Positions 8,914-17,038 of a DNA stretch of 64,000 nucleotides are shown here, one piece after another (the stretch's first letter is position 1; every line of letters starts with the position of its first letter). The position numbers were made by a program, and so were the translations under genes. Source of the stretch: CAG-791 sp003447895 (GTDB taxonomy: Bacteria > Bacillota > Clostridia > Lachnospirales > Lachnospiraceae); NCBI GenBank assembly GCA_946620035.1, contig CAMOMX010000001.1, positions 5,496 to 69,495 of the forward strand. The letters are read 5' to 3'. A model generated the notes under the pieces. The model made no database searches and was not told the DNA's origin. It was given only the letters and a program-made list of their open reading frames with translations.

Positions 8914-9423
8914 TCAGTCTCTGAAAACCTTTCTGGGATAGTATGTGCGGAGGATCGAGAGGATCTCATCCCCGTATTCTCCGATCATATCAAGAATCAG
9001 TTTCGTTCCGTCTTCAAGCACAAGCTCATAGCGGAAGGCTTTGTTGTCATCGTCCCCGGAACTGTAGTCGATGACCTTGAGATCCTTTCCCTTCACCGCG
9101 TCGAGATGACGGGATCCCTGCGGCGCGAGTATTTCCGTCTTGGAAAGGTCATATACGCCAAGCTCTGTCCTCCGCTGCTTCTGCTGAATCTTAGCGACGC
9201 GAAGCTCCTTGTCGACATAGACATATTCATAGTCGACTACGCTCTCAAGCCACGCGTAATAGAAGGCGACAGCACACAGAACGGCCGGAACGATCATTGC
9301 GAAATGGACAAGAAATGAAAGTAAACAAAAACACACTGCAAGTACGATCGCCCCATAGCGCATCAGCTTGATCAGTGTGTTCGGCTTCCTCTTCACAATC
9401 ACTTCCAGACATCCTGTCTCCAT
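8914..9423 (-). CDS. Small two-helix membrane protein resembling DUF6106, function unknown
   Basis: About 169 residues. Two closely spaced hydrophobic helices lie in the first third (from MRYGAIVLAVCFC and AMIVPAVLCAVAFYYAW), followed by a soluble domain with VDYEYVYVDKELRVAKI and a C-terminal YYPRKVF. The overall form matches uncharacterised Lachnospiraceae proteins that I associate with DUF6106; that link is from memory. ATG 9423 is chosen because AGGAGG lies nine bases upstream; the ATG at 9432 overlaps that site. It is the first gene of a likely unit with guaB and glnS. Its role is unknown. Confidence 0.65.
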   Translation of the reverse strand: METGCLEVIVKRKPNTLIKLMRYGAIVLAVCFCLLSFLVHFAMIVPAVLCAVAFYYAWLESVVDYEYVYVDKELRVAKIQQKQRRTELGVYDLSKTEILAPQGSRHLDAVKGKDLKVIDYSSGDDDNKAFRYELVLEDGTKLILDMIGEYGDEILSILRTYYPRKVFRD

Positions 9424-9464
9424 CGGACGCATCCTCCTTTCAGGTCTCAGAGTATTTTTAATAT

Positions 9465-9496
9465 ATTATAACAGAACATTTAAGAATACAAGTCAA
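9465..9496 (-). promoter_or_regulatory. Candidate promoter of the DUF6106-like/guaB/glnS unit
   Basis: A consensus -10 TATAAT (9465-9470, minus strand) lies upstream of the first gene. TTGACT at 9491-9496 is 20 bases away, longer than ideal, so the true -35 may be a weaker hexamer in between. Confidence 0.4.
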
Positions 9497-9497
9497 A

Positions 9498-9514
9498 AAA
9501 CAAACAGTTTGTTT
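9498..9514. repeat. 17-base palindrome next to the promoter of the guaB unit (possible operator)
   Basis: Perfect 8-base arms AAACAAAC and GTTTGTTT surround one base. The dyad directly abuts the candidate -35 region, a typical place for a regulator site. The binding protein is not known. Confidence 0.4.
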
Positions 9515-9562
9515 ACGTCCGAAAATTTCAAAAAAGCGGGACATTCCCCGTTGTCAGGCCCA

Positions 9563-9600
9563 TAAAAAAGGGGTACATGAACATTTCTGTCATGTACCCT
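9563..9600 (-). terminator. Intrinsic terminator after lysC
   Basis: On the minus strand GGGTACATGA and its perfect 10-base complement form a stem followed by CTTTTTT. It closes the ACT-hom-lysC run just past the lysC stop. Confidence 0.85.
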
Positions 9601-9608
9601 TTCAGGAC

Positions 9609-10931
9609 TCAGATCCTTGTCTTTACAAAAATATCGTAGATGGCGCGGACTGCCACTTCAAAATCATTGTTGTCGACGCCGATGATGATATTGAGCTCAC
9701 TCGATCCCTGATCGATCATCCGGACATTGACCTGCGCGTGCGCCAGGGCGGAGAAGATTCTCCCCGCGGTTCCTCTCATGGATTTCATCCCTCTTCCGAC
9801 AACCGCGATGAGTGCGAGATCCGATTCGATCTCCACAGAGTCGGGCTGTGCAAGTCTGTGGATGGCGGACACGACTCTCTGCTCCTTGTGCATAAACTCA
9901 TCCTCATGCACAACGATCGTCATAGTGTCGATTCCGGAGGGCATATGCTCGAAAGAGATCCCGTTCTCTTCAAAGGCCTGCAGCACCTTCCGTCCGAAGC
10001 CGACCTCTGAGTTCATGAGCGCCTTGGAGATCAGAACCGTGCAGAATCCCTTCTTTCCGGCGATGCCGGTGATCACATATCCGGATTTCTGGCAGGTGCT
10101 CTCCACGATCCAGGTTCCGTCATCGTCAGGCTTGTTCGTGTTTTTGATATTGATCGGAATTCCCTCGTGCCGTACCGGGAAGATCGCGTCCTCGTGAAGC
10201 ACGGAGGCGCCCATATAGGACAGCTCGCGAAGCTCCCTGTAGGTGATGGTCTCGATCCCGACCGGATTGTTGATGATCCTGGGATCCGCCACCATAAATC
10301 CGGAGACATCCGTCCAGTTTTCATACACGTCCGCGCGGCACGCTCTTGCGACGATCGAACCCGTTATGTCACTTCCGCCTCTTGAAAAGGTCTTTACCTG
10401 TCCGTCAAATCCCCTTCCGTAGAAGCCGGGAATGACCGCCTTCGGGTTCTCTTCGAGGCATTTGGAGAGAACCTCGTTTGTTTTTTCCGAATCGAGTACG
10501 CCGTGTTCGTCAAAGAAGATCACGTCCTTGGCGTCAATAAACTTATAGCCCAGATAACGCGCCATGATCCGGCCGTTCAGATACTCTCCGCGGGATGCCG
10601 CGTAATTGCTGTCGGGATTTTGATGCATGCGCCTCTCGATCTGGGCAAATTCACCCTCGAGGCTGAATCCCTCGAGTCCGAGCCCGTCTATGATCTCCTG
10701 GTATCTCTCCCTGATGATCTCAAGCTCGACTCCGAAATCCTCATCTTTGGAAGCCTTGGAATGCATTCTGTAGAGAAGGTCCGTGACTTTGTCGTCACCG
10801 CTGAATCTCTTGCCGGGCGCTGAGGGGATCACGTAGACTCTGGACGGATCCTCCCGGATGATCGCCCCTACTTTTTTAAACTGCTGCGCGTCGGCAAGTG
10901 AGCTTCCTCCGAATTTGACTACCTTTTTCAT
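9609..10931 (-). CDS. lysC: Aspartate kinase
   Basis: This enzyme phosphorylates aspartate, the first step to lysine, threonine, methionine and diaminopimelate. KKVVKFGGSSLA at the N-terminus is the kinase family start. FSRGGSDITGSI is the conserved ATP/aspartate-site segment. The last 150 residues contain two ACT domains (from CTVLISKALMN and from ALIAVVGRGMKS), so feedback inhibition by lysine or threonine is expected. ATG 10931 is preferred over an in-frame ATG at 10961, since the family starts here and GGAG lies nine bases upstream; the earlier ATG is too near its own ribosome site. It is separated from hom by 140 bases and probably transcribed with it. Confidence 0.93.
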   Translation of the reverse strand: MKKVVKFGGSSLADAQQFKKVGAIIREDPSRVYVIPSAPGKRFSGDDKVTDLLYRMHSKASKDEDFGVELEIIRERYQEIIDGLGLEGFSLEGEFAQIERRMHQNPDSNYAASRGEYLNGRIMARYLGYKFIDAKDVIFFDEHGVLDSEKTNEVLSKCLEENPKAVIPGFYGRGFDGQVKTFSRGGSDITGSIVARACRADVYENWTDVSGFMVADPRIINNPVGIETITYRELRELSYMGASVLHEDAIFPVRHEGIPINIKNTNKPDDDGTWIVESTCQKSGYVITGIAGKKGFCTVLISKALMNSEVGFGRKVLQAFEENGISFEHMPSGIDTMTIVVHEDEFMHKEQRVVSAIHRLAQPDSVEIESDLALIAVVGRGMKSMRGTAGRIFSALAHAQVNVRMIDQGSSELNIIIGVDNNDFEVAVRAIYDIFVKTRI

Positions 10932-11071
10932 AACTGCTGACTCCGACGCACGCCGGAGCATATCCTCCCTCTTGTCTCTTCTGTTCCGTCTCCTGTATCA
11001 GTGCGGCTCTCTGCCTCAAATGCACTGTTCAGGCATTTTCCGACTGCCTTTTATGTAATAGCAGAAAATGC

Positions 11072-12289
11072 TCAATCCTGCAAGAGACGAATGCACTGTT
11101 TTATGCTCTTAAGCTCGCCGCATTTGGAAGAAGCCTCCCTCTCTGTCATCATGGGGGTCACAAACGCGGTCTCTCCCTCGACGGGAACCTTCGCTTCGAT
11201 GAGCGTGAGCTTTCCAAAGAGCTCCTCCGCCTTCTTTTCTTCCCCGCTGCCTACGCGGATGAAATAGCGGAAGGACTCCTCCATGGGATCGGAGAGCTTT
11301 AATACCTCATCATCCCAGCGGCAGGGGACATTTCTTCCGATGTTCCGCGCGCACTCCATGACGTCGGAGACTACCGCGCTGGCCGTCGGGAATTTGCCCG
11401 CGCCGCGTCCGTAGAACATGAGGTCGTCAACCATATTCCCGTGTACAAATACGCCGTTGAAGACATCCTGAACGCTGTGGAGCGGGTGATTGTCCCGGAC
11501 CAGGAAAGGCGCCGTACGCACATAGAAACTCCCGTCCTCTCCTCTTATGCTGACGCCGAGAAGCTTGATCGCCATATTCATTTTGGCGGCATAGCGCATA
11601 TCGGTCTCGGTAATGCGGGAGATGCCCTCGCAGGGAATATCCTCATAACGGACCGTCTTTCCGCTCATCAGGGAAGAAAGAATCGCGATTTTTCTGCACG
11701 CGTCATGTCCCTCTACATCCGCCTCCGGATTTCTTTCCGCGTAGCCGTTCTCCTGGGCCTCCTTAAGCGCCGTGTCAAAAGACAGACCGGCCTTTTCCAT
11801 GCGGGTCATGATATAGTTGGTCGTCCCGTTCAGGATTCCGAAGATCGACGTGATATTTTCCTGTGTCAGGCAGGCGCGGATCGGCCGGATCAGAGGAATT
11901 CCTCCTCCGACGCTTGCTTCAAACATATAGCTGCAGCTATGCTCCGCGGCGATTTTCAAAAGCTCGGGGCCATGCGCGGCGACGAGCTCCTTATTGGATG
12001 TACACACACTGATGCCGCGCTCAAGGGCCTTTTTGGAAAATGTAAAGGCAGGCTCCTTGCCGCCCATTGTCTCACAGATCACCGAAATCTCACTGTCATC
12101 GAGAATATCCTGAAACTCATGGGTCACCCTGTCTCTGTAAGGACTCTCCGGAAAATCGCGAAGGTCCAGGATATACTTGACAAAGATTCCCTCCGGAACA
12201 GATCTTCTGATCACTTCCTGGTTGCGGTCGATCAGTTCCACTACTCCGCTTCCGACTGTGCCGAATCCGAGAACTGCCATATTGATCAT
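11072..12289 (-). CDS. hom: Homoserine dehydrogenase
   Basis: The enzyme reduces aspartate semialdehyde to homoserine with NAD(P)H. The N-terminal Rossmann motif is GFGTVGSG. The catalytic and substrate segment NPEADVEGHDACRK and the family motif GRGAGKFPTASAVVSDV are intact. The last 70 residues, starting at YFIRVGSGEEKKA, resemble an ACT domain used for threonine feedback. ATG 12289 is chosen because GGAG lies nine bases upstream; an ATG at 12298 directly touches that site. The upstream ACT-protein gene ends at 12291, so the two are translationally coupled. With lysC downstream this forms an aspartate-family unit. Confidence 0.94.
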   Translation of the reverse strand: MINMAVLGFGTVGSGVVELIDRNQEVIRRSVPEGIFVKYILDLRDFPESPYRDRVTHEFQDILDDSEISVICETMGGKEPAFTFSKKALERGISVCTSNKELVAAHGPELLKIAAEHSCSYMFEASVGGGIPLIRPIRACLTQENITSIFGILNGTTNYIMTRMEKAGLSFDTALKEAQENGYAERNPEADVEGHDACRKIAILSSLMSGKTVRYEDIPCEGISRITETDMRYAAKMNMAIKLLGVSIRGEDGSFYVRTAPFLVRDNHPLHSVQDVFNGVFVHGNMVDDLMFYGRGAGKFPTASAVVSDVMECARNIGRNVPCRWDDEVLKLSDPMEESFRYFIRVGSGEEKKAEELFGKLTLIEAKVPVEGETAFVTPMMTEREASSKCGELKSIKQCIRLLQD

Positions 12290-12290
12290 G

Positions 12291-12824
12291 TTATTCATCT
12301 CCTTTGTCTTTTATTGAAGACTCGCGGTGCGAGCCGATGCGCTGCGTGCGGGAATCCTGTAAGTCGGTACCTGCCTTGTCCCTGCCCATGATCCTGACTT
12401 TTCGGACGCCCCCGGAATCGCCGATCTCCTTGACGATCGTGCTGATATCTCCCGTATTGTCCCGGATCTGGAGACTGATGGACAGATCCGCGACACCGCT
12501 TATGGGAATACTCTGATGAATCGTGAGAATGTTCGCCCCGCAGCCGGATATGACACCTAAAAGCCCTGCCAGAACGCCCGGTTCATCACTGATCTCACAC
12601 GAGAGCGTCACGTTCATCCCTGCCGTGCTGTCATGAAATTCTTCGATGTCGTCCTTAAACTTGTAATAGGAACTGCGGCTTATGCCCGCAAGCACCACCG
12701 CCTCGTTCACTGTCCTGCATTTTCCGGAGGCGAGAAGCTGATTCACCTTTACAACCCCTCTCAGGACTTCCGGAACTGCTCTCTTTCGAACAATATAATA
12801 TTCCGCTTTGTCACTCAAGGTCAT
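12291..12824 (-). CDS. PheB-like ACT domain protein (UPF0735-like) with helix-turn-helix N-terminus
   Basis: 177 residues. The first 65 form a helix-turn-helix-like segment (AVVLAGISRSSYYKFKDDI). An ACT domain follows, beginning at MNVTLSCEISDEPGVLAGLLG. This matches the family called PheB or UPF0735, which sits beside hom in many Firmicutes and is thought to sense an amino acid. Members are usually about 150 residues; this one has roughly 27 extra charged residues at the end, ending right at the hom start. It is the first gene after a predicted promoter, so it may regulate hom and lysC. Its exact function is not established. Confidence 0.8.
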   Translation of the reverse strand: MTLSDKAEYYIVRKRAVPEVLRGVVKVNQLLASGKCRTVNEAVVLAGISRSSYYKFKDDIEEFHDSTAGMNVTLSCEISDEPGVLAGLLGVISGCGANILTIHQSIPISGVADLSISLQIRDNTGDISTIVKEIGDSGGVRKVRIMGRDKAGTDLQDSRTQRIGSHRESSIKDKGDE

Positions 12825-12844
12825 GATCCTCTACTGTATTTTGG

Positions 12845-12873
12845 TTAATAACTTATCATTTTTCCATTAGCAA
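12845..12873 (-). promoter_or_regulatory. Predicted promoter of the ACT-hom-lysC unit
   Basis: On the minus strand TTGCTA (12868-12873) and TATTAA (12845-12850) are 17 bases apart, about 20 bases before the ACT-protein start. Confidence 0.5.
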
Positions 12874-12907
12874 GCTGACGAAAAATATAGTATCACGCCC
12901 GTTTCTT

Positions 12908-15268
12908 TTATGCAAGGACATTTGTTTTTCTGTGGCGGACGTTTTGCGGGATCCATAAAGCGCCAAGACCAATAGCCGTGATCACGGATACCGCGATAAA
13001 GAAGCCGAGCTTTTCGGGATAGTACTTCACCACGATCTCGTGCTCCCCTTCCGGGACCGGGATCGCGATGAGGCCTCCGTCCACCTTCTCGACCGGGACG
13101 CGCTCACCGTCGACGAAAGCGGTAAATCCGGGGTCGTAGGGGACAGAGAAGAAGACCAGGTTTTCACCCGGCAGGTCCGCCTTCGCCGTAAAGCCTTCCT
13201 GATCAAAGGAAAATTCCGTGCAGGCCGAGTCCTTCCTCTCGCTGCAGTATCTGGCAAAGTCCGAGCTGCTCATAGTCTGAGACCCGGCTGTCTTGTCCTC
13301 CTGCATATAGTGCCCGTATTTGCCGCACTGCTCCTCCGTCAGGATGATGTCCTTGACCAGAAGCCGGTCCGTCATCTCTCCCTTCCGCATCTTTTTGTAG
13401 ACTTCATCCCGGATGAAGTAGTCATAGGTAAATCCCATCGGAATGTAATTGCTGTTCTCCAGGATCCTGTATCCGTTATTGGGTATATTTTCGTCGTATC
13501 CCAGAAGTCCGCCCTTTTCTTCCACCGTCTCGGAGGGTTTGACCAGTGTATTTTCTATATAATAGCGGACCGAGAGAACAGCCCTCGCGCCGATCCTGTC
13601 AAGAGGGAGCGTGGACTCCACCGTGCGGATCATTCCGATCTTCCGGTAGAAGCTGAAGATGGACGGGCTGACCGTGCTCTCGAAGCAGTGGATGGTGGGA
13701 TAGCCCCAGACCATCTCGTAGTTTGTCGATGTTCCGTCCGTTTCCACGCGGTAAAAATCCGTCGAATCCGTGAGGAAAGGCCTTGTTTCCAGCATCTGGG
13801 TCCTCCACTTGACGCCTCCCGTCCTGGCGATCAGGGAGTTACCGTTGTAGAGAACGGCCATGTTTGTCAAAAGACAGCAAAATACGGTGGCCGCCAGCAT
13901 GATCCGCGCTCTGTACTTTGCAAGGTTCGGGATTCCCGGAAGGATCATAAGAAGGAAGATCATAAGGATCAGCTGGATCGCCGTCGCCACGATCTCGATG
14001 ATCAGAAGATCCATGTTGTCGCAAATGCTGAACCATTTGAGGGATCCGTCCTTCAAAGTCGGGATCGCGGCGCACATCATGATCAGGATGGTGATCACAG
14101 CGGTGATCTTCGCGCCTTTTTTGAGCTCTCTGTTTTTATCCGTCTCCAGTGCGCGGGCCGTCATGGCCGCCATGATGAGGATCGGCATGTAGAGCCATCT
14201 GGCATAGAAGTTTGAGTTGAACGCGCTGAAGACCGAGTTGAATACGGGAACAAGGAGTATGACCGCACAGACCGCGCACAGTTTCTTTTTCCAGTTTTTC
14301 TTAAAGATCTTAAAGTAAGCGATCACGCCGGCCATGGAAAAGCAGGGGAGATAGACGGCAAGCGAGCTGTTCTTTACCTGCTCTCCCGAAAAGAGGGTCG
14401 GTTTGGCGATGATATCGGGGACGACAAAGAGGGCCTTGAGCATCGCCAGCGGTGTGATCCCCTCCGAATAGGCCAAAACTCCGTAGCCGTTTATATAATT
14501 GTCCAGCCGGCTGTTTCCGCTCACCCCGGAAATCGACTGCACCAGGAAGAAGGAGGCCAGAAGAAGGCCTGCGGCGCCGTTCACGAGAAGATACAGGATC
14601 TCTTTCGGAACGGTCCTCTTCTCTCTCGCCGGAAAGTAGCGGACAAAATAGTAGAGAATGATAAAGACCACCTGTCCGAAGAAAAAATAGTAATTGACGA
14701 TCGACATCAGGGCGGTCATCAGAGTAAAGCCCATGCTCTTTCGCTTTTGTACCGCTTCATCAAAGGCGAGCAGGTAGAGCGGAAAGAAGGCGGTGGCATC
14801 GTGAAAATGCTGGAAAACGATATTGCAGGCCTGAAAGCCGGAAAATGTATAGAGAAAGCTTCCGACCGCTGCCCATAAGCCGCTCCGGACCTGTCTTCTG
14901 ATCCAGGCGTAAGATGTGACCATAGCCGTTCCGTATCGAAGGGACATGACAAACGGAAGAAGGTAGGGAACCCACTTCTCCGGAAACGGGATCGTCAGCC
15001 AGAAAAAGGGGCTTCCCCACAGATAGAAGGACATGCTGCCTCCCATGCTGCTTCCCAGGTCTATGTAGGGATTCCAGAAAAAGTAACCGTTTCGTACCGC
15101 TCTGTGAGCCAGGATGTAAAACGGCACCTGCTGTACATTGTAATCCCCGTAGTAGAAGAAGATCCCGCCGTGATAAATCAAAAAGGGAAGGACCGCCGCG
15201 ATATACAGCAGCGCTCCTCCCATAAACAACAATATAAATTTTCCTGCAGCCGATTTCTTTTTTGTCAA
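12908..15268 (-). CDS. YfhO family polytopic membrane protein (putative GT-C glycosyltransferase)
   Basis: A 786-residue protein with about a dozen hydrophobic helices, an N-terminal segment with YYGDYNVQQVPFY, a large C-terminal outer domain and a last helix near FFIAVSVITAIGLGALW. This is the YfhO pattern. YfhO proteins in Bacillus and Listeria are linked to sugar modification of lipoteichoic acid using lipid-linked sugars. The start codon is TTG at 15268, with GAGG eight bases upstream. It lies 57 bases downstream of the YerC-like gene and may share its promoter. Substrate and acceptor cannot be told from the sequence. Confidence 0.85.
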   Translation of the reverse strand: MTKKKSAAGKFILLFMGGALLYIAAVLPFLIYHGGIFFYYGDYNVQQVPFYILAHRAVRNGYFFWNPYIDLGSSMGGSMSFYLWGSPFFWLTIPFPEKWVPYLLPFVMSLRYGTAMVTSYAWIRRQVRSGLWAAVGSFLYTFSGFQACNIVFQHFHDATAFFPLYLLAFDEAVQKRKSMGFTLMTALMSIVNYYFFFGQVVFIILYYFVRYFPAREKRTVPKEILYLLVNGAAGLLLASFFLVQSISGVSGNSRLDNYINGYGVLAYSEGITPLAMLKALFVVPDIIAKPTLFSGEQVKNSSLAVYLPCFSMAGVIAYFKIFKKNWKKKLCAVCAVILLVPVFNSVFSAFNSNFYARWLYMPILIMAAMTARALETDKNRELKKGAKITAVITILIMMCAAIPTLKDGSLKWFSICDNMDLLIIEIVATAIQLILMIFLLMILPGIPNLAKYRARIMLAATVFCCLLTNMAVLYNGNSLIARTGGVKWRTQMLETRPFLTDSTDFYRVETDGTSTNYEMVWGYPTIHCFESTVSPSIFSFYRKIGMIRTVESTLPLDRIGARAVLSVRYYIENTLVKPSETVEEKGGLLGYDENIPNNGYRILENSNYIPMGFTYDYFIRDEVYKKMRKGEMTDRLLVKDIILTEEQCGKYGHYMQEDKTAGSQTMSSSDFARYCSERKDSACTEFSFDQEGFTAKADLPGENLVFFSVPYDPGFTAFVDGERVPVEKVDGGLIAIPVPEGEHEIVVKYYPEKLGFFIAVSVITAIGLGALWIPQNVRHRKTNVLA

Positions 15269-15325
15269 AACAGTTTCCTCTGGATCCGTCTTAATGCCTG
15301 AATGCTGTGGCAGATCAGTGCATGA

Positions 15326-15664
15326 TCAGGCGTCTTTTCCGCCGTTTTTGCGGTTCTCTGCCTCAATAAAATCCCTCATGCTTTCCATTCTTGCAAAGAC
15401 CACCGCATAGCCGTCGTCGCCGTAATTCAGAGAGCGGTTCACGCGGCTGATCGTGGCCGTAGACGCGCCTGTCTTTTCCGCGATCTTCAGATAAGTATCA
15501 TGTTTCCGAAGCATCGTCGCAACTTCAAATCTCTGGGAAAGCGACAGCAGTTCATTGACCGTGCACAGATCTTCAAAAAAACTGTAGCACTCTTCTTTTG
15601 TCTCCAATGTAAGTATAGCTTCAAACAAGCTGTCAACAGCCTCTGTCCTCAACTTTTTGTTCAT
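15326..15664 (-). CDS. YerC/TrpR-like transcriptional regulator
   Basis: 112 residues. ATG 15664 is used because AAGGAG lies eight bases upstream; an in-frame GTG nine bases earlier overlaps it. The protein has the TrpR-fold layout of the YerC/YecD family: helices around FFEDLCTVNELLSLSQRFEV, then a helix-turn-helix LKIAEKTGASTATISRVNRS. YerC-like proteins are small DNA-binding regulators whose effectors are mostly unknown. It is located ahead of yfhO. No ligand can be assigned. Confidence 0.88.
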   Translation of the reverse strand: MNKKLRTEAVDSLFEAILTLETKEECYSFFEDLCTVNELLSLSQRFEVATMLRKHDTYLKIAEKTGASTATISRVNRSLNYGDDGYAVVFARMESMRDFIEAENRKNGGKDA

Positions 15665-15705
15665 TCCCCTCACTCCTTGTATAAGTAGTCATAACCCGTA
15701 TCAAT

Positions 15706-15734
15706 ATTTTAGCATTGTAAAGTTTTAAAGTAAA
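15706..15734 (-). promoter_or_regulatory. Predicted promoter of the yerC-like gene
   Basis: On the minus strand TTTACT (15729-15734) and TAAAAT (15706-15711) are spaced by 17 bases, with the start codon about 40 bases downstream. Confidence 0.5.
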
Positions 15735-15806
15735 GCTTTTTACCATCTAATTGACACTATGTTCGCCTTTCATCGGTTTTCCGTTTATTCATTTTTACTC
15801 TTTACT

Positions 15807-15835
15807 TTTACCTTTGACTGTGATATTTTGATAAT
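15807..15835 (+). promoter_or_regulatory. Candidate promoter of the cold-shock gene
   Basis: TTTACC (15807-15812) and GATAAT (15830-15835) are 17 bases apart. This leaves a 5' leader of roughly 70 bases before the csp start, consistent with the leaders of cold-shock genes. Other overlapping hexamers are possible in this AT-rich stretch. Confidence 0.4.
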
Positions 15836-15909
15836 GTTGCACAAAATGTTTGAATTTTCACAATCTTGCGGCAATCAGCTTTTATACAGCAGAGTTTGGA
15901 GGTAACATC

Positions 15910-16110
15910 ATGAACAAAGGCGTAGTAAGACGATTCAACAACCAGCGTGGCTTTGGTTTCATCAGTGATTCCGAGGGAAACGACGTTTTCGTTCACTACT
16001 CGGGAATCAACGGTGAAGGTTTTAAGTCTCTTGAAGAAGGCCAGGAAGTCGAATTCGATATCATTCAGGGCGAAAAGGGACCGCAGGCTGTCAACGTCAC
16101 GAAGCTCTAA
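15910..16110 (+). CDS. csp: Cold-shock protein (CspA family)
   Basis: A 66-residue single-stranded nucleic-acid-binding protein. The RNP1-like motif QRGFGFISD and RNP2-like motif DVFVHYSGI are both present, as in CspA and CspB, which melt mRNA secondary structure. The usual length is 65-70. The start is ATG 15910, preceded by TTTGGAGG. An upstream in-frame ATG would add 20 residues that do not belong to the family. It is monocistronic and ends at a strong terminator. One family difference: RFNNQRGFGF replaces the more common WFNxxKGFGF, keeping the aromatic surface except for the tryptophan. Confidence 0.93.
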   Translation: MNKGVVRRFNNQRGFGFISDSEGNDVFVHYSGINGEGFKSLEEGQEVEFDIIQGEKGPQAVNVTKL

Positions 16111-16159
16111 GAACTCTTCTCTTCTATGTAAGTTCAAGTGACGATAGAAAGGGGATGGA

Positions 16160-16210
16160 AAAGCCCGGACAACAGGCATCGTTAAGATGTCTGCTGTCCG
16201 GGCTTTTTTG
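16160..16210 (+). terminator. Bidirectional terminator between csp and hisA
   Basis: A long stem starting AAGCCCGGACA on the plus strand ends in GTCCGGGCTTTTTTTG. The minus strand reads through the same stem into CTTTTCC, so it probably also ends the dapA-dapB-hisA transcript. Confidence 0.85.
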
Positions 16211-16216
16211 TTTTCT

Positions 16217-17032
16217 CTAGTTCCGGATCTGCCCGGAGGCCTTTCTCACCAGGTCCTCCAGCTCCAGATTTCCGCCAAACAGGCTGAGCGCGCTTCCGAC
16301 TGTCACATCCATGGCGCCGCCTGAAAGATCCCTGATCAGGTCCAGATCCTCCTCGGAATGGACGCCTCCCGCATAGGTAATGGGAAATCCCGTGCTTTTC
16401 TGCCAGCGCCCGAGAAGAGCGACCAGTTCTCTCTCGATTCCCGATCTCTTCCCCTCCGCATCCGCCGCATGGATCAGGAACTCATCGCAGCGGCCCATAA
16501 GGCGCTCCAGGGTGCTCTCACAGATCACAAGATCCGTAAACTTCTGCCATCTGTCTGTCACGACGGCATATGTTCCGTCCTCTCTTCTCCGGCAGCTGAG
16601 GTCCAGGACCAGCCTCTCTTTTCCGACCGCGCGGATCATTTCGTTCAGGGCGGCGTCACTGAGCTGCCCGTCCCGAAACACATAAGAGGTGACGATGACA
16701 TGGGTTGCTCCGGCCTCCAAAAACGCGCCGGCAGAGTCCGGCGTTATGCCGCCTCCCGCCTGCATTCCGCCGGGAAACGCCGCCAAAGCGCCGAAAGCCT
16801 GTTTCCTGTCAGCGGCGTATGCCTCCTCTTCCTTTACGGAGTTGAGAAGTATGATGTGTCCGCCGCGCAGCCCCGCCTCTCTGTAAAGGGAGGCATAATA
16901 ACAGGCGTCTTCCCCGGCCACAAAGTTTTCGAGAGCGGACCCGCCCTTCGTGCCTTTGCCGTCCCTGAGCGTCCCTCCGATGATCTGCTTGACTTTTCCG
17001 TTGTGAATATCAATACAGGGCCTGATCTTCAT
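16217..17032 (-). CDS. hisA: ProFAR isomerase HisA of the eukaryote-like (HIS6) type
   Basis: HisA isomerises ProFAR to PRFAR in histidine biosynthesis. The N-terminus reads MKIRPCIDIHNGKVKQIIGG, which resembles yeast His6 and differs from typical bacterial HisA (PAIDLxxGxxVRL). Length, 271 residues, also fits the longer HIS6 type. The first aspartate is in CIDIH and the second catalytic acid is likely Asp in LDLSCRRRED. The TIM-barrel phosphate-binding parts MQAGGGI and TYAGGVHSEEDL are present. It starts six bases after dapB and is not with other his genes, so it is expressed with lysine/diaminopimelate genes. Identification as the HIS6-like branch is from sequence pattern only. Confidence 0.85.
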   Translation of the reverse strand: MKIRPCIDIHNGKVKQIIGGTLRDGKGTKGGSALENFVAGEDACYYASLYREAGLRGGHIILLNSVKEEEAYAADRKQAFGALAAFPGGMQAGGGITPDSAGAFLEAGATHVIVTSYVFRDGQLSDAALNEMIRAVGKERLVLDLSCRRREDGTYAVVTDRWQKFTDLVICESTLERLMGRCDEFLIHAADAEGKRSGIERELVALLGRWQKSTGFPITYAGGVHSEEDLDLIRDLSGGAMDVTVGSALSLFGGNLELEDLVRKASGQIRN

Positions 17033-17038
17033 GGATCG

